9,843 bases of DNA from GCA-003244245 sp046262495 (GTDB lineage Bacteria; Actinomycetota; Actinomycetes; Mycobacteriales; Pseudonocardiaceae). The translations under genes and the position numbers were made by a program. The DNA is taken from positions 1 through 9,843 of the forward strand of contig JBHEMR010000168.1 in assembly GCA_046262495.1 (NCBI GenBank), read 5' to 3'. Under the pieces are notes generated by a model that ran no database searches, was not told the DNA's origin, and was given only the letters and a program-made list of their open reading frames with translations. This document shows, piece after piece, positions 5,268 to 9,843 of this stretch; the first letter of the stretch is position 1; each line of letters opens with the position of its first letter.

Positions 5268-6559
5268 CCGTGCTTAATGCGATCGGCAACAGCCTTTATG
5301 AGGCATTCTCGATGTTCTGGGAGACCTTCTGGGCGCTGGTGCTCGGTTTCGGCCTCTCCGGTGCGGTGCAGGCCTTCGTCAGCCGGGGGCAGATGCGTCG
5401 TGCCCTGGGGAATCACCGGCCGGCGACGGTGGGCAAGGCCGGGTTCCTCGGGATGGTGTCCTCCTCCTGCTCCTACGCTGCCGCCGCACTAGCCAAATCG
5501 CTGTTCGCCCGCGGCGCGGACTTCACCGCCTCGATGGTGTTCATGTTCGCGTCCACCAACCTCGTGGTGGAGCTGGGCATCGTGTTGTGGCTGCTGTTGG
5601 GCTGGCAGTTCGCCCTCGCGGAATTCGTCGGCGGCGCCATCATGATCGTCCTTCTCGCCCTGGTGCTGCCCCGGGTCATTCCCTGGCGAGACGCCGAGGA
5701 CGCGCGCGTCCGGCTCAACACCGGTCAACGCGAGGCGGACGGGCATGCCCACTACGGCCAGCTGGACGAGGACCTCGACGGCCCCGAGCAGAGACGCCCG
5801 CTGGCGCAGCGAATCCGCAGCCGAGCCGGCTGGTCAGACGCCGCTAGCTACACCATCAGCGACCTGACCATGCTCCGCAAGGAGCTGGTCATCGGCTTCC
5901 TGGTCGCCGGCTTCGCCACGGTGCTGGTGCCCACTGAGGTGTGGCAGTCCCTGTTCCTCACCGGCCACGGGTTCTGGTCCTCACTGGAGAATGTGGCGCT
6001 GGGTCCGCTGCTGGCGATCCTGGCGTTCGTCTGCTCGGTAGGGAACGTGCCGCTGGCAGCGGCGCTGTGGGTAGGGGGGATCAGCTTCGGCGGGGTGATC
6101 TCCTTCGTCTTCGCCGACCTGATCACGCTCCCGCTGCTGTTTATCTACCGGAAGTACTACGGCACCCGGCTGACTCTGCGGCTGCTGGCGGTGTTCTGGG
6201 CGGTGATGAGCATCGCCGGGCTGGCCACCGAGTACCTCTTCGTCGCCCTGCACCTGGTACCCACCGGGCACCCCCAGACGGTGGCGATGGGAGCCGTGGC
6301 TTGGAACTACACCACTATCCTCAACGTCATCGCCGTGGCCGCGTTCGCCGTGCTCTACTGGCTCTACCGCAACCGGGAACGCTTCGGCGGCGGCACCGGC
6401 TACGCACAGGACCCGGTCTGCGGCATGCAGGTCGAGACTGCGGCCGCCCCGGCCAGGGCAGTCCACGACGGCCAGCGATTGTCGTTCTGTTCTGACCGCT
6501 GCCGGGCCCGTTTCACCGCCGCTCCGCACCGATACACCACCGCAGTGAGGTTGCCGTAA
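5264..6559 (+). CDS. Permease (COG0701/DUF318, ArsP-like) with C-terminal YHS domain
   Basis: The 431-residue membrane protein has about eight hydrophobic segments and two repeated halves. Half one (about 14-140) carries GMVSSSCSYAAAALAKSLF (63-81) and FMFASTNLVVELG. Half two (about 205-366) carries FVCSVGNVPLAAALW (255-269). C69 and C257 lie at matching places in the two halves and could be transport ligands. The loop at about 141-200 is charged and contains HAHYGQLDEDLD. After segment eight comes a YHS domain (383-424): DPVCGM, then FCSDRC, F and PHRY, with C386, C409 and C413 able to bind a metal. COG0701 permeases include exporters of arsenicals and of Cu/Zn. Coupling by ATGA to the CsoR-like gene favours Cu(I) export, but this is inferred. 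The YHS part may hand metal to the pore or sense it. Confidence 0.88.
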   Translation: MTVLNAIGNSLYEAFSMFWETFWALVLGFGLSGAVQAFVSRGQMRRALGNHRPATVGKAGFLGMVSSSCSYAAAALAKSLFARGADFTASMVFMFASTNLVVELGIVLWLLLGWQFALAEFVGGAIMIVLLALVLPRVIPWRDAEDARVRLNTGQREADGHAHYGQLDEDLDGPEQRRPLAQRIRSRAGWSDAASYTISDLTMLRKELVIGFLVAGFATVLVPTEVWQSLFLTGHGFWSSLENVALGPLLAILAFVCSVGNVPLAAALWVGGISFGGVISFVFADLITLPLLFIYRKYYGTRLTLRLLAVFWAVMSIAGLATEYLFVALHLVPTGHPQTVAMGAVAWNYTTILNVIAVAAFAVLYWLYRNRERFGGGTGYAQDPVCGMQVETAAAPARAVHDGQRLSFCSDRCRARFTAAPHRYTTAVRLP

Positions 6560-6584
6560 CACCTGGCGCCGACCTCGGCGGTGG
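6537..6584 (+). terminator. Possible terminator hairpin of the csoR-permease operon
   Basis: CCACCGC (6537-6543) pairs with GCGGTGG (6578-6584), and inside it GAGGT (6547-6551) pairs with ACCTC (6572-6576). The permease stop (TAA, 6557-6559) lies in the loop. No T-run follows. Terminators without a T-run are common in mycobacteria, so it may work, but the loop is long. Confidence 0.3.
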
Positions 6585-6651
6585 GGTCTACGGGCAGGCT
6601 GATCGCACTGAGACCTTCCGCGTGCACGACGCATGGAGCGCTGTCCAATAG

Positions 6652-6685
6652 TCGCCGCTGTCACGATTACCAGCGTGATCGGCGA
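6652..6685 (-). terminator. Hairpin after the lipoprotein stop, likely terminator
   Basis: TCGCCG (6652-6657) plus TCACG (6661-6665) pair with CGTGA (6674-6678) plus CGGCGA (6680-6685). This gives an 11-bp stem with a small internal bulge and an 8-base loop. Read on the minus strand it starts six bases past the lipoprotein stop codon (6692-6694). It has no T-run. It could also stop read-through from the facing permease operon. Confidence 0.45.
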
Positions 6686-6691
6686 GCCATT

Positions 6692-7360
6692 TCACAGCTG
6701 GGCGTGGGACCAGTCCACGGTCACCGGTGCCGGGGTGGGCGTGCCGACGTCGAGCTGGATGTCCTCGTGATTTCGGAGTGGGATCGTGCTCGGGTCGCCA
6801 GTGAACGGCTTACCATTGACGTAGGCGGTGACTGTCCCGGTGGCCGGGCCGACCGCGTCGGAGCTCAGCGGTTGGCGCCAGAGCGCAAAGAACTGACCCA
6901 ATGTGTAGGTCTGCTGGGTGGGCGACTCGATGTGGATAATCCCGTCGCCAGCGTGCACGTGCAGCCAGTAGTAGCAGCGGCTGGCGTGCGCGAAGGCGTT
7001 CGGGCCGGTCTTCTCAGCCACCGGCGCCACGAGGCCGATTCCGTAGGGAAGGCTGCGCGGTTGACCGTTGACGAACACCAGTAGATGGCTGTGAATGTGG
7101 TAGGCGACCTGTTCGCTGGCATCACATTGGATCCCATCCACCGGCGCACCGTCGGCAGCAGTAGACGCCGGCGCCAACGCCGGCCCGGTCTCCACCGCAA
7201 TTCCCTCTGGTCCCTCGGGGCCGGCCGACTTGGTCGCAGGGGTTCCGCAGCTCTGCAACGTCAAACCCAGCGCCACGGCGACCGCGAGTGCCACGGGGCC
7301 ACCGCCCGATCGCGGACGTGCCGGCTGGTTACCTGACCCTCTCAAGATTCTTCTCGGCAC
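6692..7360 (-). CDS. His-rich lipoprotein with HxHxH and HxH clusters, unknown function
   Basis: I choose GTG 7360-7358 because AAGGA lies eight bases upstream and the encoded N-terminus is a lipoprotein signal: basic residues 3-17, hydrophobic VALAVAVALGLTL (23-35), and lipobox LQSC with lipidated C38. ATG 7423 and GTG 7429 are in frame but lack an SD and would bury the signal. The mature part begins with a Pro/Ala/Gly-rich linker. A compact domain follows with HIHSHLLVFVNGQPRSLPYG (88-107), CYYWLHVHAGDGIIHIESP (129-147) and TVTAYVNGKPF near 176-186. Metal-ligand candidates are H88, H90, H92, H134, H136 and H143; C79 and C129 could form a disulphide. I do not recognise a named family. The cluster and the neighbouring metal genes suggest an extracytoplasmic metal-binding protein. 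Length is 222 residues. Confidence 0.8.
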   Translation of the reverse strand: MPRRILRGSGNQPARPRSGGGPVALAVAVALGLTLQSCGTPATKSAGPEGPEGIAVETGPALAPASTAADGAPVDGIQCDASEQVAYHIHSHLLVFVNGQPRSLPYGIGLVAPVAEKTGPNAFAHASRCYYWLHVHAGDGIIHIESPTQQTYTLGQFFALWRQPLSSDAVGPATGTVTAYVNGKPFTGDPSTIPLRNHEDIQLDVGTPTPAPVTVDWSHAQL

Positions 7361-7486
7361 CGTGGATGTCCTTACTGTGTCGTGATCTGTGTCGCGCGCC
7401 CGCGCGGGTATCCGCCCGACCATGGCCACTATCCGGTGTAGATGCGAGCAACCGCGCCGACGACCGCACCGGTGTCACCCGGCCGA

Positions 7487-7492
7487 TATGGT
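7487..7492 (+). promoter_or_regulatory. -10 element TATGGT ahead of the STAS gene
   Basis: TATGGT fits TANNNT. Seven bases after it lies GTG 7499, in frame with the STAS protein. Transcription starting at or near 7499 would give a leaderless mRNA, which is common in mycobacteria. No clear -35 is visible. Confidence 0.35.
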
Positions 7493-7570
7493 GCGAGGGT
7501 GCATGAGGCAGGCGTTGGCGAATCTGAGTCTGATCCCGGCGCTGGCCGAGGTCCGGCCGCCGAGCAGTTG

Positions 7571-7921
7571 ATGCGGATTGATACCCGCCGAGTGCTGCAT
7601 GCCGAGCGTGAGGCGCTAGTGGTGACGGTGGCCGGGGAGGTCGATGTGCTCACCGTCGACCGGCTACGGGCAGCGGTCGCCGCTGGGTTCGACCAGCTCC
7701 CCGACGGGGCGACTCTGGTGATCGACCTGACCGACGTGACATTCCTGGGGTCGGCGGGTTTGCAGGCTTTGGTCGACGCCACCCGCGCGGCGCGGCGGCG
7801 CTGCGAGCCGCTGCACATCGTGGTCGACCACGCTCGTCCAGTGATCCGTCCCATCGAGCTGGCTGGGCTCGACGACGTTCTCGCACTGTTCCACACCGTG
7901 GACCAGGCCGTGCCGTCTTGA
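7571..7921 (+). CDS. STAS-domain anti-sigma factor antagonist
   Basis: The product (116 residues from ATG 7571) is a SpoIIAA/RsbV-like STAS protein, which normally releases a sigma factor by binding its kinase-type anti-sigma factor. The fold order is clear: ALVVTVAGEVDVLTVDRLRA (15-34), ATLVIDLTDVTFLGSAGLQA (47-66) and LHIVVDHARPVIRPIELAGL (81-100). The regulatory loop reads FLGSAGL, with S61 the only Ser; B. subtilis SpoIIAA has DSSGL there. The start is uncertain: ATG 7571 gives the family's usual N-terminus but has no SD, while GTG 7499 could be a leaderless start adding 24 residues. The stop overlaps a TTG at 7918 in the frame of the following kinase gene, so the two are likely an operon. 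No sigma gene is in the window. Confidence 0.87.
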   Translation: MRIDTRRVLHAEREALVVTVAGEVDVLTVDRLRAAVAAGFDQLPDGATLVIDLTDVTFLGSAGLQALVDATRAARRRCEPLHIVVDHARPVIRPIELAGLDDVLALFHTVDQAVPS

Positions 7922-7983
7922 TCTTCGTATCCGTCGGCTCCAGTGTTGCGGAAGGCTGCGGCGACCGCAACAATGGCGCCGCG

Positions 7984-8496
7984 ATGCCACCGACCGGTAA
8001 TGACGACACCTTGCGGCCCGATACGTCGCCTCGCGACCGGGGCCGTTCCAAGGACCCGGCCGTCCGCGCTCCATCGAGGCAGGCGCTGTGCCTGCAGTTG
8101 CCGGTAGACCCGATCGCGCCGTCGGTGGCTCGGCACCAGGTACGGCACTGGCTTACTGCGTCCCGCTGGCCTGCCGGTCAGCGGGAAGACATCGTTCTGG
8201 CAGTGAGCGAGGCCGTCAGCAACGCGATTGAACACGCCTATCATGACCACCAGTTCCCCCAAGTGGTGGACATCAGCGGCGAGGTTGAAGCGGTACCGGG
8301 CGGCCAGCGCCGGGTCACTGTCATCGTGCGCGACCACGGTCGCTGGCGCCCGCCACCGATCGACGACGAGAACCGCCGCCGTGGTATTCCCCTCATGCGG
8401 GCCTGCGTGGACACCGTGACCATCGGCCAGCCCGACGATGACCGCGCGGGCACTTCGGTCGTGCTGCGCAGTAGGGTCGTCCCATCGCTGCTGTGA
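7984..8496 (+). CDS. RsbW-like ATP-binding anti-sigma-type serine kinase (HATPase_c)
   Basis: The protein is a GHKL-fold ATP-binding anti-sigma-type regulator and the likely partner of the STAS protein just upstream. From ATG 7984 it has 170 residues. A disordered, charged N-terminus of about 35 residues precedes the domain. The N-box reads EDIVLAVSEAVSNAIEHAY (68-86; E76, N80, H84), the G1 region VRDHGRWRPP (116-125; D117, G119), and the G2 region RRRGIPLMRA (131-140), ending GTSVVLR. These are the expected ATP-site motifs, although G1 has W where many have G. An in-frame TTG at 7918 overlaps the STAS stop (TTGA) and could be a coupled start adding 22 residues; neither start has a clear SD. 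Such pairs act by partner switching. The target sigma factor is elsewhere; SigF is one candidate. Confidence 0.83.
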   Translation: MPPTGNDDTLRPDTSPRDRGRSKDPAVRAPSRQALCLQLPVDPIAPSVARHQVRHWLTASRWPAGQREDIVLAVSEAVSNAIEHAYHDHQFPQVVDISGEVEAVPGGQRRVTVIVRDHGRWRPPPIDDENRRRGIPLMRACVDTVTIGQPDDDRAGTSVVLRSRVVPSLL

Positions 8497-8591
8497 GCGC
8501 TCGGCGCGCAGGACAACGGCACCAACCCACCCCCCGTAGCGACTGCTCGCTGACCTGCCTGGAGGAGGTGCGGGGCGGTCGCCGGTGATCA

Positions 8592-8752
8592 CGCAGGCGC
8601 ATGGTTATCAGCCCGTAGCAGGTCGTTGGTGAGCACGTCGGCTGCGGTCGGCACCCCTGCGGCAGGATCAGTTGGGGTAAGCCGTGCGCGAGTGCGCCGA
8701 GCATGACGCCGGACATCGTTAGCAGTAAATGCTCGGCCCTCATCGGCACCAG
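8592..8752 (-). pseudogene. Glycosyltransferase (GT1/MGT-like) C-terminal fragment, decayed
   Basis: On the minus strand, about 8710-8654 reads GVMLGALAHGLPQLILPQG. This matches the nucleotide-sugar binding stretch of UDP-glycosyltransferases (HGGSGTTLGALAHGVPQVVLPQGADQF...). The frame then fails. A neighbouring frame continues with PTAADVLTNDLLRA (8651-8610), which fits the expected QxxNADxLxxxGAG-type continuation, so one or more small frameshifts have occurred at about 8650. Upstream residues on the same strand are only weakly similar, with no HGGSGT left, and no start or N-terminal domain is present. It is a gene relic, not a working enzyme. Confidence 0.65.
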
Positions 8753-9133
8753 CCTGGTGAGGGGCCGCCATGCCGGTGCCAGGTGTGACGCCCGCCCCTC
8801 GGGTGCCGCAGAAGAAACCTTCTTAATGGCTAGATGGCAATTTGCCTGTCTCCCACAGAGGACAATCTCGGCCGACACCTGCGCACGAGTAAATGAATGA
8901 TCATATGACCGATTCGCTACCACATGAAGCACAGGTCCTACCGGGATATTTATGGCGCGAGGAAGTGTCGGGCAGACCTTGCCGTTGCGGGTGACGTCAC
9001 GCTCGTTCGCGCTGCGACTCCAGCCGCGTCACCGGGCACCAAACGAGGCCGAGGTACGGCCGCACACGGAAGCCTCGCCGAGCGGCCGTGCGAATGTCAT
9101 CGCGGCCACTGTCCGCCCGATCAATTTTCGCCA

Positions 9134-9182
9134 CCTCGATGCAACCAAAGGTAGCTGCATTTAATTACGATGGTTGCCGAGG
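9134..9182 (+). repeat. Inverted repeat upstream of the His-rich peptide gene
   Basis: CCTCGATGCAACCA (9134-9147) pairs with TGGTTGCCGAGG (9171-9182): 12 bp of stem with a two-base bulge (AT) in the left arm and a 23-base A/T-rich loop. The right arm covers TTGCCG (9174-9179), a possible -35. It may be an operator, an RNA hairpin or a terminator of something upstream; no T-run follows. Confidence 0.5.
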
Positions 9183-9204
9183 ACCCGTGAGACGCGTGTA
9201 GCAT
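9174..9204 (+). promoter_or_regulatory. Possible promoter of the His-rich peptide gene
   Basis: TTGCCG (9174-9179) and TAGCAT (9199-9204) are separated by 19 bases, longer than the usual 17. The -10 fits TANNNT. A 19-base spacer is typical of MerR-type metal-controlled promoters, but I see no clean dyad within the spacer. The leader to the ATG at 9285 would be about 75 bases. Confidence 0.3.
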
Positions 9205-9284
9205 CGGGGTAACGGGGCCCGATCAATTCGCATGTGGTAGGTGGGACCTCGACGAAAGATAGATACGACCTGGAAAGGTGCCGA

Positions 9285-9464
9285 ATGACCACGGAGCACG
9301 CTCACGGGCACACCCACGGGGATGTGACGCATACGCACACACATCTCTTGCATGATCACGAGCACATTGAACACGAGCACGAACACAGCCATAATGGGCA
9401 GTCTCACGAACACCCGCACCCCCATGAGAGCAACCTCGTAGAGGACCACGAACACTCCCACTGA
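9285..9464 (+). CDS. Poly-histidine small metal-binding peptide
   Basis: The 59-residue peptide starts at ATG 9285, with GGAAAGG (9272-9278) six bases upstream; GTG 9234 is in frame but too far from that site. It contains 21 His, mostly alternating as HxH (HAHGHTHGD, THTHTH, HDHEH, EHEHEHSH, HEHPHPH, DHEHSH), with many Asp/Glu and no Cys. There is no signal peptide, so it should be cytosolic. Its make-up resembles metal-storage or chaperone tails such as those of HypB, SlyD or Hpn, and would favour Ni(II), Zn(II), Co(II) or Cu(II). The low-complexity sequence gives no fold. The N-terminal HGHGHGHG tail of the CDF transporter in this window is of the same kind. It is probably a cytosolic metal buffer. 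A strong hairpin follows the gene. Confidence 0.8.
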   Translation: MTTEHAHGHTHGDVTHTHTHLLHDHEHIEHEHEHSHNGQSHEHPHPHESNLVEDHEHSH

Positions 9465-9520
9465 CGGTTTTCCGATAGGGATTGGCCTCTCACCGCCCGC
9501 TGTCCAGTGTTCATGCAGGG

Positions 9521-9570
9521 ATGTGTCAGGCAGCGCAACCTTCTGCGGATGGTAGCGCTGCCTGACACGT
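9521..9570 (+). terminator. Strong hairpin downstream of the His-rich peptide gene
   Basis: GTGTCAGGCAGCGC (9523-9536) and GCGCTGCCTGACAC (9555-9568) form a perfect 14-bp stem, extendable to 16 with one G-U pair and one A-U pair, around an 18-base loop. It lies about 57 bases after the stop. There is no T-run, so it fits a T-less actinobacterial terminator or an mRNA 3' stabiliser. The perfect symmetry and loop size could also make it a recombination or protein-binding site. Confidence 0.5.
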
Positions 9571-9629
9571 GTGTTGGACGTACGGCGTAGGGATGGGTGA
9601 CCACAAGTAGGTCGCCACAAGAGTGTGCT

Positions 9630-9635
9630 TATAGT
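9630..9635 (+). promoter_or_regulatory. Possible -10 for the last gene
   Basis: TATAGT at 9630-9635 matches the hexamer used as -10 ahead of the csoR-like gene. No -35 at normal distance is seen; GTGACC (9597-9602) lies 27 bases upstream. CCACAAG occurs twice just before it (9601-9607 and 9615-9621), a possible tandem binding site. Confidence 0.25.
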
Positions 9636-9719
9636 GGTATGTGGGCGCAGCCGATAGAAGATCAATCGTGCAGATTAGTTGATTTCCAGGGATAGGCCGG
9701 TGCCCCAGGAGGTGCCGTG

Positions 9720-9843
9720 ATGAAGCATGTGACCCCCGACCAGTGGATCTACGTGATAACGCCGTTCCTCATCTACGGCGCCATCGTGTTGGCCCTGTCT
9801 GTCTTGGGGTTGGAGTCGAGCTTCCGGGTGCACCTCCAGCGGA
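9720..9843 (+). CDS. Membrane protein, N-terminal part (3' partial)
   Basis: ATG 9720 follows AGGAGG (9707-9712) by seven bases; GTG 9717 is in frame but only four bases away. Only 41 residues are visible before the window ends. They start MKHVTPDQWIYV, continue through one hydrophobic segment (about residues 10-31, ITPFLIYGAIVLALSVLGL), and end in ESSFRVHLQR. This is an N-terminal membrane anchor or first membrane span. I do not recognise the family. It follows the His-rich peptide by about 255 bp with a strong hairpin between, so it is probably a separate unit. Confidence 0.65.
   Translation, partial: MKHVTPDQWIYVITPFLIYGAIVLALSVLGLESSFRVHLQR

Larger units (their letters stand above)
8497..9284 (+). 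other. 788-bp gap with no intact gene
   Basis: No frame with a plausible start and family was found on either strand. Contents I can support are a glycosyltransferase remnant on the minus strand (8592-8752), an inverted repeat at 9134-9182, an 11-bp direct repeat CCCGATCAATT (9116-9126 and 9218-9228), and a possible promoter for the His-rich peptide. Parts of 8820-8960 and 9120-9275 are less GC-rich than the genes. I see nothing nameable in 8760-9110. Confidence 0.5.

Noticed and set aside
7429..8592. Long minus-strand open frame of 387 codons across the STAS and HATPase genes
   Set aside because: It is antisense to two clear domain proteins, is rich in Arg/Ser/Thr, shows no family, and arises from the GC-rich codon bias of the plus-strand genes.
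8952..9164. Plus-strand 70-codon frame in the long gap
   Set aside because: No ribosome binding site, no recognisable domain and an overlapping frame of similar length; not supported as a gene.
9207..9212. GGGTAA as a SigF-type -10 for the poly-His gene
   Set aside because: SigF -10 elements end in T or C, and no GTTT-like -35 lies 15-17 bases upstream.
9116..9228. Small transposable element bounded by CCCGATCAATT copies
   Set aside because: The segment between the copies has no terminal inverted repeats, so the copies are better treated as a simple direct repeat.
1..9843. CRISPR array, tRNA or rRNA gene
   Set aside because: I saw no regularly spaced repeats and no tRNA or rRNA signature sequences on either strand by eye.

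Overview
The window is GC-rich DNA with strong G/C third-position bias, GTG starts and short ATGA/GTGA gene overlaps. This points to an actinobacterium, most likely a Mycobacterium-type organism. The support is resemblance: the ArsR regulator aligns with my memory of M. tuberculosis KmtR, the CsoR-family repressor with RicR/CsoR, and a ChaB-domain gene has a SigF-like promoter. No database search was possible.

Layout. (1) 1-1430: the 3' part of a molybdopterin oxidoreductase whose frame is broken near 127-138, overlapped by a small all-helical, ferritin-like protein. (2) 1432-1931: a possible SigF-type promoter and a ChaB/Rho_N-like protein. (3) 1942-2072: a decayed aldo/keto reductase fragment. 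(4) 2239-3452: a YccF membrane protein, about 470 bp without a convincing gene, and a small VOC (glyoxalase-fold) protein. (5) 3463-6559: the metal-homeostasis core. A CDF metal exporter is divergent from a KmtR-like ArsR/SmtB sensor across a 48-bp gap that holds a dyad. Next comes a CsoR-like repressor with an operator-like site in its promoter, overlapping a permease that carries a C-terminal YHS domain. (6) 6692-7360: a convergent gene for an uncharacterised His-rich lipoprotein. (7) 7499-8496: a STAS anti-anti-sigma protein and a HATPase anti-sigma-type kinase, with no sigma gene nearby. (8) 8497-9284: no intact gene; it holds a decayed glycosyltransferase fragment on the minus strand and an inverted repeat. 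(9) 9285-9464: a 59-residue peptide with 21 histidines, followed by a strong hairpin. (10) 9720-end: the start of a membrane protein that runs off the window.

The coherent theme is transition-metal handling. Two metal-sensing repressors of different families control two different transporters. A secreted lipoprotein with HxHxH and HxH clusters and a cytosolic poly-His peptide could buffer or store metal. My inference is that the CDF arm answers to Ni/Co (or Zn) and the CsoR/permease-YHS arm to Cu(I). Three decayed gene pieces (molybdopterin enzyme, aldo/keto reductase, glycosyltransferase) indicate a mosaic, rearranged accessory region. The least described parts are the His-rich lipoprotein, the poly-His peptide with its flanking inverted repeats, and the permease-YHS protein.
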